Translations under genes and position numbers: made by a program
Shown: piece after piece, positions 8,661 to 18,824 of the stretch
How the letters are laid out: every line of letters begins with the position of its first letter
How positions within the stretch are numbered: the first letter of the stretch is position 1
Source of the DNA: Martelella mediterranea
GTDB taxonomy: Bacteria; Pseudomonadota; Alphaproteobacteria; Rhizobiales; Rhizobiaceae
Reading direction: 5' to 3'
Assembly: GCF_021021415.1 (NCBI RefSeq)
Contig: NZ_JAINWJ010000010.1
Location: forward strand, 159,095-223,094
DNA length: 64,000 nucleotides
Notes under the pieces: generated by a model
What the model saw: only the letters and a program-made list of their open reading frames with translations
Database searches by the model: none
What the model was told of the DNA's origin: nothing

Positions 8661-9911
8661 ATGGCCCGCATCGTCATGAAATTCGGCGGCACGTCTGTCG
8701 CCAATATCGAGCGTATCCGCAATGTGGCGCGCCATGTGAAACGGGAAGTCGATGCCGGCCACGAGGTCGCCGTCGTGGTCTCCGCCATGGCCGGCAAGAC
8801 CAACGAACTGGTGGAGTGGACGCGCGAGGCCTCGCCGATGCACGACGCCCGCGAATATGACGTCGTCGTTTCCTCCGGCGAGCAGGTGACCTCCGGTCTG
8901 CTGGCGATCGTGCTGCAGGCGATGGGTGTCAATGCCCGCTCCTGGCAGGGCTGGCAGTTGCCGATCAAGACCGACGGCACCCATGGCGCGGCCCGCATCG
9001 TCGATATCGACGGTTCGGACATCATCAAGCGCATGGGCGAGGGCCAGGTCGCCGTCTGCGCCGGTTTCCAGGGCATCGGCCCGGATAACCGGGTTGCGAC
9101 GCTCGGTCGCGGCGGCTCGGATACCTCCGCCGTCGCCATCGCCGCCGCCGTAAAGGCCGATCGCTGCGACATCTACACCGATGTCGATGGCGTCTACACC
9201 ACCGATCCGCGCATCGAGCCGAAGGCCAGGCGCCTGAAGAAGGTGGCGTTCGAGGAAATGCTGGAAATGGCCTCGCTCGGCGCCAAGGTTCTGCAGGTTC
9301 GTTCGGTCGAGCTTGCCATGGTTCACAAGGTGCGCACATTCGTGCGTTCAAGCTTCGATGCGCCGGACGCCCCCGGCATGGGCGATTTCGACAATCCGCC
9401 CGGTACCCTGATTTGCGACGAGGATGAGATTTTGGAACAGGAAGTCGTAACCGGCATCGCGTATGCCAAGGACGAGGCTCAGATTTCGCTGCGTCGCGTC
9501 GAAGACCGCCCCGGCGTGGCCGCCGCCATCTTCGGCCCGCTCGCCGATGCCCATGTCAATGTCGATATGATCGTGCAGAACATCTCGGAAGAGGGCACGC
9601 ATACCGACATGACCTTCACCGTGCCGGCATCGGATGTGGAAAAGGCCAAGGCCGCGCTTGCCGCCAAGCAGTCGGAAATCGGCTATGACGTGATCCAGAG
9701 CGAGACCGAGCTTGCCAAGATTTCGGTGATCGGCATCGGCATGCGCTCGCATTCCGGCGTTGCCGCCTCGGCCTTCAAGGCCCTGTCGCAGAAGGGCATC
9801 AACATCAAGGCGATCACGACGTCCGAGATCAAGATCTCGATCCTGATCGACGGCGCCTATGCCGAGCTTGCAGTCAGGACTTTGCATTCCTGCTACGGTC
9901 TCGATAAATAG
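8661..9911 (+). CDS. lysC: aspartate kinase
   Basis: A 416-residue cytoplasmic enzyme that phosphorylates aspartate, the first step to lysine, threonine, methionine and diaminopimelate. The kinase domain begins with KFGGTSVANIERI and contains the TLGRGGSDTSAVAIAAA motif near residue 155 and the YTDVDGVYTTDPR segment. Two C-terminal ACT domains (from about residue 265; RRVEDRPGVAAAIFGPLA and ISVIGIGMRSHSGVA) indicate feedback control by an amino acid. Length and domain order match the Lys/Thr-sensitive alphaproteobacterial type. It precedes ptsP, as in many Rhizobiales. Confidence 0.95.
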   Translation: MARIVMKFGGTSVANIERIRNVARHVKREVDAGHEVAVVVSAMAGKTNELVEWTREASPMHDAREYDVVVSSGEQVTSGLLAIVLQAMGVNARSWQGWQLPIKTDGTHGAARIVDIDGSDIIKRMGEGQVAVCAGFQGIGPDNRVATLGRGGSDTSAVAIAAAVKADRCDIYTDVDGVYTTDPRIEPKARRLKKVAFEEMLEMASLGAKVLQVRSVELAMVHKVRTFVRSSFDAPDAPGMGDFDNPPGTLICDEDEILEQEVVTGIAYAKDEAQISLRRVEDRPGVAAAIFGPLADAHVNVDMIVQNISEEGTHTDMTFTVPASDVEKAKAALAAKQSEIGYDVIQSETELAKISVIGIGMRSHSGVAASAFKALSQKGINIKAITTSEIKISILIDGAYAELAVRTLHSCYGLDK

Positions 9912-9989
9912 ACCCTAAAAAGGGTGGCTGGTGAGTCCCGGTCACCCATGGAAGCCGAACGGACTTCCGCGAACGGGGACAGAACTGCA

Positions 9990-12257
9990 ATGAACCACCA
10001 GGCATCGAGCCCGCGCATCCTGCTGAAGCGGTTGAGGGAACTGATGGCGGAGCCATTGGAGCCGCAGGACCGCCTCGACCGTATCGTCGGCCAGATCGCC
10101 GACAATATGGTGGCCGCGGTGTGCTCGGTCTATGTGCTGCGCGCCGACAGCGTGCTCGAGCTTTACGCCACGCAAGGCCTGAAGCGCGATGCCGTTCACC
10201 TTGCCAGCCTGCGCATGGGGCAGGGCCTCGTGGGCACGATCGCGGCCTCGGCCCGTCCGCTGAACCTTTCCGACGCCCAATCGCATCCTGCCTTCCGTTA
10301 CCTGCCGGAGACCGGCGAGGAAATCTATCACTCCTTCCTCGGCGTGCCGATCCTGCGCGCCGGCCGCACGCTCGGCGTTCTGGTCGTCCAGAACACCGAC
10401 GAGCATGCCTATAGCGAGGAGGAGGTCGAGGCGCTGCAGACGGCCGCGATGCTGCTGGCCGAACTGATCGCCTCCGGCGACCTGAAGAAGATCACCCGCC
10501 CTGGCATGGAGCTCGACTTGACCCGTTCGGTGTCGCTGTCTGGCGATGCCTATGGCGAAGGCATCGCGCTCGGCCATGCCGTGCTGCACGAGCCGCGCAT
10601 CGTCATCAACAACCTCGTCAACGAGGACAGCGACGCCGAAATCGCGCGGCTGCGCGCGGCCGTCGAAAAACTGCGCTTCTCGATCGATGAGCTGTTGCAG
10701 CGCAATGACGTGCCGTCGGAGGGCGAGCACCGCGAGGTGCTGGAAACCTACCGGATGTTCGCCCATGACCGCGGCTGGGTCCGCCGGCTGGAAGAGGCGA
10801 TCACGCTTGGGTTGACCGCCGAGGGCGCGGTCGAGAAGGTGCAGAGCGACACCAAGGCGCGGATGATCCGGCTGACCGACCCGTTCATGCGCGACCGGAT
10901 GCACGATCTCGACGATCTCGCCAACAGGCTTCTGAGACAGCTGACCGGCGGGGAGATCGACCGCGACGGCGAGAATTTTCCCGATGACGCGGTCGTCGTG
11001 GCGCGGGTCATGGGCGCTGCCGAGCTTCTGGACTATCCGCGCGAAAAGCTGCGCGGCCTGGTGCTGGAGGACGGGGCCGCCACCAGCCATGTGATCATCG
11101 TCGCGCGCGCCATGGGCATTCCGGTGATCGGCCAGGCGACCGGCGTTGCCGCCCAGGTTGAAAACGGCGATGCCATCATCGTCGATGGCGACGACGGCGA
11201 GGTGCATGTGCGCCCGCTCGATGCGCTTGTGGTCGCCTATGAGGAAAAGGTCCGCCTGCGCGCCCGCCGGCAGGAACAGTTCCGCGCGCTGCGCGCCGTC
11301 GAGCCGGTTTCCGCAGATGGCGTGCGTTTCAAGCTGATGATGAATGCCGGCCTGCTGGTCGACCTGCCGCAGCTTGATGATTCGGGCGCGGAAGGCATCG
11401 GCCTGTTCCGCACCGAGTTGCAGTTCATGATCGCCTCGCGCATGCCGAAGGCCGCCGAGCAGGAGAGTTTCTACCGACAGGTGCTCGACCATGCCGGCGA
11501 CCGCCCGGTGACCTTCCGCACGCTCGATATCGGTTCCGACAAGATGGTCTCCTTCTTCCGCGCTCAGGAAGAGGAAAACCCGGCGATGGGCTGGCGCGCC
11601 ATCCGGCTTGCGCTCGACCGGCCCTATCTCCTGCGCATGCAGATGCGCGCGCTGATGAAGGCGACGGCGGGGGAGACCCTGCGCGTCATGGTGCCGATGG
11701 TTTCCGAAGTGGGCGAGCTGCGCGAGACGCGGGCGCTGATGGCCAAGGAAATCCAGCATCTCGCCAAGTTCGGTCACCAGGTGCCGAAGAAGATTGAGCT
11801 CGGCGCCATGCTGGAAGTGCCGGCGCTGCTTTATGAGATCGATGAGCTGATGGCCGAGGTCGATTTCGTCTCGGTCGGGTCCAACGACCTCTACCAGTTC
11901 TTCATGGCGATCGATCGCGGCAATGCCCGCGTTTCCGACCGCTACGACACGATCAGCAAGCCGTTCCTCCGGATGCTGCGCGATATCGTGCGCGCGGGCG
12001 AGCGCAACAATGTGCCGGTGACGCTGTGCGGCGAATATGCCAGCAAGCCGATTTCGGCGCTGGCGCTGTTTGCGATCGGCTACCGCGCCGTGTCGATGTC
12101 GCCGACCGCGATCGGACCGGTGAAGGCAATGCTGCTCGGGCTCGATATCGACGCGGTCAGCGCCGAGATCAATGCCGCGCTCGACGATCCCGGCAACGGC
12201 ACCCCGGTGCGCGCATTGCTTGAACGCTTTGCGAACGACCACAATATTCCGCTATAG
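9990..12257 (+). CDS. ptsP: phosphoenolpyruvate-protein phosphotransferase, nitrogen type (enzyme I-Ntr)
   Basis: A 755-residue protein with an N-terminal GAF domain (about residues 20-165), then the enzyme I parts: an HPr-binding/PEP-utiliser N region, the phospho-histidine domain with the active His near residue 367 (AATSHVIIVARAMGIPV), and a C-terminal TIM barrel (FRTLDIGSDKMVSFF, then GSNDLYQF). It moves phosphate from PEP to NPr and EIIA-Ntr, a regulatory chain for nitrogen and potassium homeostasis rather than sugar uptake. The ATG at 9990 is preferred to an in-frame start at 9924, as the extra residues do not resemble the family. It follows lysC closely. Confidence 0.95.
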   Translation: MNHQASSPRILLKRLRELMAEPLEPQDRLDRIVGQIADNMVAAVCSVYVLRADSVLELYATQGLKRDAVHLASLRMGQGLVGTIAASARPLNLSDAQSHPAFRYLPETGEEIYHSFLGVPILRAGRTLGVLVVQNTDEHAYSEEEVEALQTAAMLLAELIASGDLKKITRPGMELDLTRSVSLSGDAYGEGIALGHAVLHEPRIVINNLVNEDSDAEIARLRAAVEKLRFSIDELLQRNDVPSEGEHREVLETYRMFAHDRGWVRRLEEAITLGLTAEGAVEKVQSDTKARMIRLTDPFMRDRMHDLDDLANRLLRQLTGGEIDRDGENFPDDAVVVARVMGAAELLDYPREKLRGLVLEDGAATSHVIIVARAMGIPVIGQATGVAAQVENGDAIIVDGDDGEVHVRPLDALVVAYEEKVRLRARRQEQFRALRAVEPVSADGVRFKLMMNAGLLVDLPQLDDSGAEGIGLFRTELQFMIASRMPKAAEQESFYRQVLDHAGDRPVTFRTLDIGSDKMVSFFRAQEEENPAMGWRAIRLALDRPYLLRMQMRALMKATAGETLRVMVPMVSEVGELRETRALMAKEIQHLAKFGHQVPKKIELGAMLEVPALLYEIDELMAEVDFVSVGSNDLYQFFMAIDRGNARVSDRYDTISKPFLRMLRDIVRAGERNNVPVTLCGEYASKPISALALFAIGYRAVSMSPTAIGPVKAMLLGLDIDAVSAEINAALDDPGNGTPVRALLERFANDHNIPL

Positions 12258-12332
12258 ACGGCGTTCCGTCATAAGCGATCGGCGCGCGAGCGCTCCATAA
12301 CAAACCTCCATAACCAGCGGAGTGATCCCGGC

Positions 12333-13415
12333 GTGGCAAGGCTACCCAAAGACAAGATGCGCGAACTTGAACGACGGTTCTCCGAGGTCGAGGCCCGGAT
12401 GTCGTCCGGCCCCGACGCGGAAACCTATGTGAAGCTCGCCTCCGAATATGCCGAGCTGGAACCGGTGGTGAAGAAGATCCGCGACTATCAGGCCGCCGAA
12501 AGGGAGCTTGCCGATCTGGAAACCCTGCTTGCCGACAAGGCGACCGACCGCGAAATGCGCGAACTCGCCGAAATGGAAATGCCCGATCTCGAGGAGAAGA
12601 TCGAGGCGCTGTCGGGCGAAATCCAGATCCTGCTGCTGCCGCGCGACGCCGCCGACGAAAAGAGCGCCGTGCTCGAAATCCGCGCGGGCACCGGCGGTTC
12701 CGAGGCGGCGCTGTTTGCCGGCGACCTGTTCCGCATGTATGAGCGTTACGCCTCTTCCAAGGGCTGGAAGGTGGAGGTGCTTTCGGCGAGCGAGGGCGAT
12801 GCTGGCGGCTACAAGGAAATCATCGCCTCGGTCAGCGGCAAGGGCGTGTTCTCCCGGCTAAAATTCGAATCCGGCGTGCATCGGGTGCAACGCGTGCCCG
12901 AGACGGAGGCCGGCGGGCGCATTCATACATCGGCGGCGACCGTTGCCGTGCTGCCGGAAGCCGAGGATATCGATGTCGAGGTGCGTCAGGAAGATATCCG
13001 CATCGACACGATGCGCTCCTCCGGTGCTGGCGGCCAGCACGTCAACACCACCGATTCGGCCGTACGCATCACGCACCTGCCGACCGGCATTGTCGTCACC
13101 TCATCGGAAAAATCCCAGCACCAGAACAGGGCGAAGGCGATGCAGGTGCTCAGGGCAAAGCTCTACGACATGGAACGCCAGCGCGCCGATGATGCCCGTT
13201 CCGCCGACCGCAAGAGCCAGGTCGGCTCCGGCGACCGCTCGGAGCGCATCCGCACCTATAATTTTCCGCAGGGCCGGGTCACCGATCACCGCATCAACCT
13301 CACGCTCTACAAGCTCGATGCCGTGATTGCCGGCGATCTCGACGAGGTCGTGGATGCGCTGGTGGCCGATTATCAGGCCGGCCAGCTTGCCATGCTCGGC
13401 GTCGAGGCGCATTGA
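12333..13415 (+). CDS. prfA: peptide chain release factor 1
   Basis: A 360-residue class I release factor that recognises UAA and UAG in the ribosomal A site and triggers peptide release. The catalytic GGQ is at residues 233-235 within [15 protein letters not shown], and the codon-reading tripeptide region ([13 protein letters not shown]) is present. It uses a GTG start (12333). The next gene, prmC, begins 2 bases after its stop; PrmC methylates the GGQ glutamine of this protein, so the pairing is functional as well as positional. Confidence 0.97.
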   Translation: MARLPKDKMRELERRFSEVEARMSSGPDAETYVKLASEYAELEPVVKKIRDYQAAERELADLETLLADKATDREMRELAEMEMPDLEEKIEALSGEIQILLLPRDAADEKSAVLEIRAGTGGSEAALFAGDLFRMYERYASSKGWKVEVLSASEGDAGGYKEIIASVSGKGVFSRLKFESGVHRVQRVPETEAGGRIHTSAATVAVLPEAEDIDVEVRQEDIRIDTMRSSGAGGQHVNTTDSAVRITHLPTGIVVTSSEKSQHQNRAKAMQVLRAKLYDMERQRADDARSADRKSQVGSGDRSERIRTYNFPQGRVTDHRINLTLYKLDAVIAGDLDEVVDALVADYQAGQLAMLGVEAH

Positions 13416-13416
13416 G

Positions 13417-14274
13417 GTGACGCTTTCGGAACTCTACCGCCAGACCGTCGACGCCTTCGCGGCGGCAGGTCTCGATGCGCCGCAGGAAGACGCCCGTCAT
13501 CTCGTCAGCGGTGTGCTCGGCCTGACGCTGACCGAGATGGTGACCGAGGGTGCGCGCGTGATCGATGCCATCGAGATGCAGGCGGTCGCCGAAGCGGTCG
13601 AACGCCGCAAGAACCGCGAGCCGGTCTATCGTATTCTTGGCGCGCGCGAGTTCTACGGGCTCGATTTCCTGCTGTCGCCGGACACGCTGGAGCCGCGGCC
13701 CGATACCGAAATCCTGGTCGAACACTGCCTGCCCTTCCTGAAACGCCGCATCGCCGAGACCGGGCGGGCGCGTTTCGTCGATCTCGGCACCGGAACCGGG
13801 GCGATCGCGATCACGCTGCTCAGCCAGTGTCCAGAAGCGGTGGGCGTTGCAACGGATATTTCCGAGGGCGCCCTTGAAACGGCGCGCGGCAATGCCTTGA
13901 TAAATGGCGTAGGCGACCGGCTCGGCCTTAGACAGGGTTCGTGGTTCGAGGCAATCGACGGGCGTTTTGACATGATCGTGTCAAATCCGCCTTATATCGT
14001 CTCGGACGAGATTGCGGCGCTTCAGCCCGAAGTTCGCGATTTTGATCCGTTGGCGGCCCTTGATGGCGGCGAAAGCGGCCTGGATGCCTATCGGGCGATC
14101 GCCGCCGGCGCAGGCGACCATCTCGCCGAAGGCGGGATCGTGGCGCTCGAAATCGGAGCCGAACAGAAGACGGCGGTGACCAGGGTGTTTACCGAAGCCG
14201 GTTTCAAACTCTCGGTTGCAGCGAAGGACCTCGGCGGAAACGACCGTGCATTGATCTTCATCAGGGCCGAATGA
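13417..14274 (+). CDS. prmC: release factor glutamine methyltransferase
   Basis: A 285-residue SAM-dependent methyltransferase that methylates the glutamine of the release factor GGQ motif. An N-terminal helical domain (residues 1-80) is followed by the Rossmann fold with FVDLGTGTGAIAITLL (SAM-binding motif I) and the SNPPYIV motif near residue 190 that holds the target glutamine. The GTG at 13417, 2 bases after the prfA stop, is chosen; an in-frame start at 13327 would lie deep inside prfA and give a non-homologous extension. Confidence 0.95.
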   Translation: MTLSELYRQTVDAFAAAGLDAPQEDARHLVSGVLGLTLTEMVTEGARVIDAIEMQAVAEAVERRKNREPVYRILGAREFYGLDFLLSPDTLEPRPDTEILVEHCLPFLKRRIAETGRARFVDLGTGTGAIAITLLSQCPEAVGVATDISEGALETARGNALINGVGDRLGLRQGSWFEAIDGRFDMIVSNPPYIVSDEIAALQPEVRDFDPLAALDGGESGLDAYRAIAAGAGDHLAEGGIVALEIGAEQKTAVTRVFTEAGFKLSVAAKDLGGNDRALIFIRAE

Positions 14275-14687
14275 GGACGGAGACGGAGGCGGCGGCTTTT
14301 TGACCGCCGGCAATGGGCCTGTCTAAATATTTGAAACTGCGCGGCGTTCCTGTCGCGAAAGATTGCGATTTTCCGGCCCAGGCGCCCGGATTTTTTTGAA
14401 ATCAGCTAAAGAAAGGGCTTGGAATTTCTCCACAGGCGGGCTAGGTTGCAGCCACGCAAAACGGCGACTGAAAGAAACAGCGATTCGTCGCTTGGCCTCA
14501 GTCTACAGGTTTTCCGTCCAATGTTGGTTCATTGCGACTTACCGTCTTTTGCGTGATTCAGGTCCTTAAATTCCACGAATGGCAGCGCTGAGATGCCCTG
14601 CCGGATGGACTATGCCGCCGTGTGTTCATGACACCGCCCGGCAAAGGGCGTAGCTCGACCATAAACAGAAATTCAGGTGAAGTTTTC
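14275..14687. other. 413-bp intergenic stretch without a recognised gene
   Basis: Between prmC and the DUF4167 gene. No open frame with a ribosome binding site, no tRNA and no clear intrinsic terminator was found. It presumably holds the promoter and leader of the DUF4167 gene. A small RNA here cannot be excluded. Confidence 0.4.
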
Positions 14688-15458
14688 ATGAGGTCAGGAC
14701 AGCAGAATAAACGCGGACGCGGGCGCGGCGGCAATAATAACAATTTCAACCGCAAGGGCGCCAATCCGCTGACCCGGACCTATGACAGCGCCGGTCCCGA
14801 TGTGAAGGTCCGCGGCACCGCCCAGCATGTGGCGGAGAAATACATGACGCTGGCGCGCGACGCCCAGAGCGCCGGCGACCGCGTCATGGCTGAAAACTAT
14901 CTTCAGCATGCCGAGCACTACAACCGGATCATCGCCGCCGCCCAGGCGCAGATGCAGGATCGCCACCAGCGCGACGACCGCTCCGACAATGATGATAATG
15001 ACGACAATGCCGCCCAGGCCAACGGCAACCGCGCCGATGATCGCAATGACGGCAATGATCGTAACGACCGCGGCGAGCGCAATGACCGCAACGAGCGCAA
15101 TGACCGTCGCAACAATCGCCGCCCCGAGCAGGCCGTCGATGCCGATGGGCCGCAGCCGGTGATCGAGGGCACGCCCGCCGAAGTGATGGCAGAGGACGCC
15201 AACGGCCAGCCGGTCGACAAGCCGCGCCGTCGCGCCTCGACCGCCGCCCGCCCGCGCCGCACCAAGCGCGCCGCCGCCGAAACGGCGGCCGAGGGCGAAG
15301 CACCGGCAACCGAGGACAAGGCGCCCGCCGCCGAAGCCGCCCCGGAAGGCGAAGCCCCCAAGAAGCCCGCCCGCCGCCGACGCACGCCGAAGGCCGAAGC
15401 CGGCGACAATGACGGCAACCGCGACGCCAAGGCGCTGGCTGACGCTGCTTCGGAGTAA
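14688..15458 (+). CDS. DUF4167 domain protein with low-complexity charged tail
   Basis: A 256-residue protein. The N-terminal 80 residues form the DUF4167 domain (NPLTRTYDSAGPDVKVRG, then AQHVAEKYMTLARDA), conserved across Rhizobiales directly after prmC. The rest is low complexity: a block rich in Asp, Asn and Arg with near-repeats of the type ERNDRNERND (about residues 105-145), then Ala/Pro/Lys-rich sequence. The very basic N-terminus (RGRGRGG) and disordered tail suggest RNA or DNA contact, which is only an inference. The ATG at 14688 is preferred to the in-frame upstream start at 14622 because the family begins with MRSGQQNKRGRGRG. Confidence 0.85.
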   Translation: MRSGQQNKRGRGRGGNNNNFNRKGANPLTRTYDSAGPDVKVRGTAQHVAEKYMTLARDAQSAGDRVMAENYLQHAEHYNRIIAAAQAQMQDRHQRDDRSDNDDNDDNAAQANGNRADDRNDGNDRNDRGERNDRNERNDRRNNRRPEQAVDADGPQPVIEGTPAEVMAEDANGQPVDKPRRRASTAARPRRTKRAAAETAAEGEAPATEDKAPAAEAAPEGEAPKKPARRRRTPKAEAGDNDGNRDAKALADAASE

Positions 15459-15528
15459 GCAGCGGTCGTCGGGCTGAGGCGCAGGCGTTGGTTTCCGGCT
15501 TTCGATATCGGAAACCTCTCCGTTCCTG

Positions 15529-15675
15529 ATCTCTCCCCTTGAGGGAGAGATGCCCCCGACAGGGGCAGAGAGGGGTGAACCCTCTCCGAGAGTTCGGTGT
15601 TGGCGGCTTTTAGAGCTTGCGCCCTTTACCCCTCTCTGTCGCTTTCGCGACATCTGCCCCTCAAGGGGGGAGATT
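15529..15675. repeat. imperfect inverted repeat, rhizobial-type intergenic palindromic element
   Basis: The left arm 15529-15579 and the right arm 15626-15675 are inverted copies: both read TCTCCCC(C/T)TTGAGG(G) from the outside and meet at ACCCCTCTCTG on the inside. Each arm also folds on itself. Such GC-rich folded elements are scattered between genes in rhizobial genomes. It lies between the DUF4167 gene and cmk, and could also act as an mRNA end or processing signal. Confidence 0.75.
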
Positions 15676-15768
15676 ATTGGCTGTGAGGTTTCTGGTTAAG
15701 ACGGACCGGAGCAGTCGCGGCAGACAAGCATATCGATTAAAGCCGGCCCCGGCCGGTGGCGGGGACGA

Positions 15769-16407
15769 ATGGCACTGGTGATTGCAATCGACGGGCCGGC
15801 GGCGGCCGGCAAGGGGACGCTGGCGCGCAGGCTCGCCGCGCATTACGGCCTGCCGCATCTCGATACCGGCCTCACCTATCGCGCCACCGCCAAGGCGCTC
15901 ATCGATGCCGGCAAGCCGCTCGATGACGAGGCGATCGCCGCCGAAATGGCCGGCGCGATCGATCTTTCCGGATTGGACCGCGCCGTGCTTTCCGCCCACG
16001 AAATCGGCGAAGCGGCCTCGAAGGTCGCGGCCATGCCCAAGGTGCGCGTTGCGCTCGTCGCCGCACAGCGCCGCTTTGCCGAAACCGGCAGGGGCGCGGT
16101 GCTCGACGGGCGCGACATCGGCACGGTGGTCTGCCCCGATGCGACGGTGAAGCTCTACGTCACCGCCGATGCCGAACTGCGCGCCCAACGCCGTTATGAC
16201 GAGATCGTCGCCGGCGGCGGCGTTGCCGATTTCGCCGAAATTTTCGAAGACGTGAAGCGCCGCGACGCGCGCGACATGAGTCGCGAGGACAGTCCGCTCA
16301 GGCCGGCGGACGATGCGCACTTGCTTGATACGTCCAAAATGGGTATAGAGGCCGCGTTTCAGGCCGCGCGCGCGATTATCGACGGGCAGCTTGACCGGAA
16401 TAACTGA
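15769..16407 (+). CDS. cmk: cytidylate kinase
   Basis: A 212-residue nucleoside monophosphate kinase that phosphorylates CMP and dCMP. The P-loop GPAAAGKGT is at residues 9-17, followed by [12 protein letters not shown], the substrate region, and the [13 protein letters not shown] segment near residue 110 that is diagnostic of Cmk. Length is normal. It precedes rpsA, a very common bacterial arrangement. Confidence 0.96.
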   Translation: MALVIAIDGPAAAGKGTLARRLAAHYGLPHLDTGLTYRATAKALIDAGKPLDDEAIAAEMAGAIDLSGLDRAVLSAHEIGEAASKVAAMPKVRVALVAAQRRFAETGRGAVLDGRDIGTVVCPDATVKLYVTADAELRAQRRYDEIVAGGGVADFAEIFEDVKRRDARDMSREDSPLRPADDAHLLDTSKMGIEAAFQAARAIIDGQLDRNN

Positions 16408-16568
16408 AATTGGCGGGGTTTCCCGCATATAGAGGTTTTCACAGCATCCACGCGCCGGAATGCTCTTTACCATAAGGGAAAGAGGGGTGCTCTGACTACC
16501 TGATATCAACACCAGCCACCGGCGCATCCGTGTCAGGCTTTTTGAGCCGGCACGATCCAGGAGTTTTC

Positions 16569-18275
16569 ATGACTGCACAAACCCCCACGCGCGACGATTT
16601 CGCCGCAATGCTGGAAGAATCCTTCGGCGCCAACAATGATCTGGCCGAAGGCTATGTCGCCAAGGGCCTCGTTACGGGCATCGAAAAGGATGTCGCCATC
16701 ATCGATGTCGGCCTCAAGGTCGAAGGCCGCGTGCCGCTGAAGGAATTCGGCGCCAAGGGCAAGGACGGCGAACTGAACGTCGGCGACGAGGTCGAAGTCT
16801 ATGTCGAGCGCATCGAGAACGCGCTGGGCGAGGCTGTCCTGTCGCGCGAAAAGGCGCGCCGCGAGGAATCGTGGATCAAGCTCGAAGCCAAGTTCGAGGC
16901 TGGTGAGCGCGTTGAAGGTCTGATCTTCAACCAGGTCAAGGGCGGCTTCACCGTCGATCTCGACGGCGCGATCGCCTTCCTGCCGCGTTCGCAGGTGGAT
17001 ATCCGTCCGATCCGCGACGTTTCCCCGCTGATGCACACGCCGCAGCCGTTCGAAATCCTGAAGATGGACAAGCGCCGCGGCAACATCGTCGTTTCGCGCC
17101 GGACCGTTCTTGAGGAAAGCCGCGCGGAACAGCGTTCGGAAATCGTCCAGAACCTCGAAGAAGGTCAGGTCGTTGAAGGTGTTGTCAAGAACATCACCGA
17201 TTACGGCGCCTTCGTCGATCTCGGCGGTATCGACGGTCTGCTGCACGTCACCGACATGGCATGGCGCCGCGTCAACCACCCGACCGAGCTTCTGTCCATC
17301 GGCCAGAACGTCAAGGTTCAGATCATCCGCATCAACCAGGAAACGCACCGCATTTCGCTGGGCATGAAGCAGCTTGAAGCTGACCCGTGGGATGGCATTT
17401 CGGCCAAGTATCCGGAAGGCAAGAAGATTTCCGGTACGGTTACGAACATCACCGATTACGGTGCGTTCGTCGAGCTGGAGCCGGGCATTGAAGGCCTGAT
17501 CCACATCTCGGAAATGTCCTGGACCAAGAAGAACGTCCACCCCGGCAAGATCCTGTCGACCACGCAGGACGTCGATGTCGTCGTTCTCGAAGTCGACCCG
17601 GCCAAGCGCCGCATCTCGCTCGGTCTCAAGCAGACGCTCGAGAATCCGTGGGAAGCTTTCTCCTTCTCCAACCCGCCCGGTACCGAAGTCGAAGGCGAGA
17701 TCAAGAACAAGACCGAATTCGGCCTGTTCATCGGTCTCGAAGGCGATGTCGACGGCATGGTGCACCTTTCCGATCTCGACTGGAACCGTCCGGGCGAGCA
17801 GGTCATCGAGGAATACAACAAGGGCGATATCGTCAAGGCTGTCGTTCTCGATGTGGACATCGAAAAGGAACGCATCTCGCTCGGCATCAAGCAGCTCGGC
17901 AAGGATGCGCTGACGGAAGCGGCCGCTTCCGGCGATCTGCGCAAGGGCGCTGTCGTTTCCTGCGAAGTCATCGGCACCAATGACGGCGGCGTTGAAGTGA
18001 AGCTCGTCAACCACGACGACATCACCGCCTTCATCCGCCGTTCGGATCTTGCCCGCGACCGCGACGACCAGCGCCCCGAGCGTTTCTCGGTCGGCCAGGT
18101 CTTCGATGCCCGCGTCACCAACTTCTCCAAGCGCGACCGCAAGGTCATGCTGTCGATCAAGGCGCTGGAAATCGCCGAGGAGAAGGAAGCCGTGGCACAG
18201 TTCGGTTCGTCCGACAGTGGCGCTTCGCTCGGCGACATCCTGGGCGCGGCTCTCAAGAACCGCGACGACCAGTAA
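16569..18275 (+). CDS. rpsA: 30S ribosomal protein S1
   Basis: A 568-residue protein with six S1 RNA-binding repeats; clear examples are GVVKNITDYGAFVDLGGIDG and GTVTNITDYGAFVELEPGIE. S1 binds mRNA on the small ribosomal subunit and helps start translation. The ATG at 16569 is preferred to an in-frame start at 16530 because AGGAG (16558-16562) is well placed before it and the family starts this way. A strong terminator follows the stop codon. It is probably transcribed with or just after cmk. Confidence 0.97.
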   Translation: MTAQTPTRDDFAAMLEESFGANNDLAEGYVAKGLVTGIEKDVAIIDVGLKVEGRVPLKEFGAKGKDGELNVGDEVEVYVERIENALGEAVLSREKARREESWIKLEAKFEAGERVEGLIFNQVKGGFTVDLDGAIAFLPRSQVDIRPIRDVSPLMHTPQPFEILKMDKRRGNIVVSRRTVLEESRAEQRSEIVQNLEEGQVVEGVVKNITDYGAFVDLGGIDGLLHVTDMAWRRVNHPTELLSIGQNVKVQIIRINQETHRISLGMKQLEADPWDGISAKYPEGKKISGTVTNITDYGAFVELEPGIEGLIHISEMSWTKKNVHPGKILSTTQDVDVVVLEVDPAKRRISLGLKQTLENPWEAFSFSNPPGTEVEGEIKNKTEFGLFIGLEGDVDGMVHLSDLDWNRPGEQVIEEYNKGDIVKAVVLDVDIEKERISLGIKQLGKDALTEAAASGDLRKGAVVSCEVIGTNDGGVEVKLVNHDDITAFIRRSDLARDRDDQRPERFSVGQVFDARVTNFSKRDRKVMLSIKALEIAEEKEAVAQFGSSDSGASLGDILGAALKNRDDQ

Positions 18276-18302
18276 GCTTCGCTTGCTTCACGAATAGAAA
18301 GA

Positions 18303-18334
18303 CCGCCGGGTGGCAACGCCCGGCGGTTTTGTGT
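18303..18334 (+). terminator. intrinsic terminator of rpsA
   Basis: An 8-bp GC stem (CCGCCGGG with CCCGGCGG, loop of 8) followed by TTTTGTGTT, 28 bases after the rpsA stop. Confidence 0.88.
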
Positions 18335-18423
18335 TGTGTACCGCTTTCTCGTTTTATGCCGTCAAACTCTTGACCTCACGCGCTCACCTTCCAATCTTCG
18401 GAACACGACGCAAGGAAAAGATC

Positions 18424-18777
18424 ATGGCCTACAAAAAGCCGATATTGCCCGGCACCAGCAGCAGGCCGCTGGATCCGGATCTGGACGCTCTGCAATACGA
18501 AATCATGCAGGAGACGGCGCAGGCGCTGGGGCGGATCGGCGGACGGCTGGAAGAGGCGTTGGCGGCGCTCAGACGCCACGACGAGACGCCGGGCTCCAAT
18601 CAGGACCGCGACGAACTGGTTCAGGCAGCGGCCGACCGCGCTTTCGCGCTGTTCATCCAGCGCGATTATCTGGGGCTGCGTACCGACCACCATCTGAAGT
18701 CGACCTATGACATACCGCGCGAGGTGATGCTCAGGATCGGGGTGATGAAGAAGCGGGAGAAGGACGACGGGGTTTGA
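18424..18777 (+). CDS. conserved small protein, DUF6665-like
   Basis: A 117-residue cytoplasmic protein of unknown function. Its central pattern (LDALQYEIMQETAQALGRIG, then LEEALAALRRHD, RDELVQAAADRAFALFIQRD and YDIPREVMLRIG) looks like the DUF6665 family of Rhizobiales; I recall this family only approximately. The ATG at 18424 has AAGGAAAAG before it. In-frame upstream starts reach back into the rpsA terminator and are rejected. It stands alone between rpsA and a convergent DUF465 gene. Confidence 0.7.
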   Translation: MAYKKPILPGTSSRPLDPDLDALQYEIMQETAQALGRIGGRLEEALAALRRHDETPGSNQDRDELVQAAADRAFALFIQRDYLGLRTDHHLKSTYDIPREVMLRIGVMKKREKDDGV

Positions 18778-18824
18778 GCATTGCGCAGGCTTCGAGCCGC
18801 TGATCAGGCACGCGCTGATCCATA

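Noticed and set aside
9942..12242. 766-codon minus-strand frame opposite ptsP
   Set aside because: It is the antisense shadow of a highly conserved gene in GC-rich DNA; composition (His/Arg/Asp-rich) is typical of such shadows.
14694..15653. 319-codon minus-strand frame opposite the DUF4167 gene
   Set aside because: Its long Ile/Val/Ala runs arise from the repetitive Asp/Asn codons on the other strand; no start site or homology is evident.
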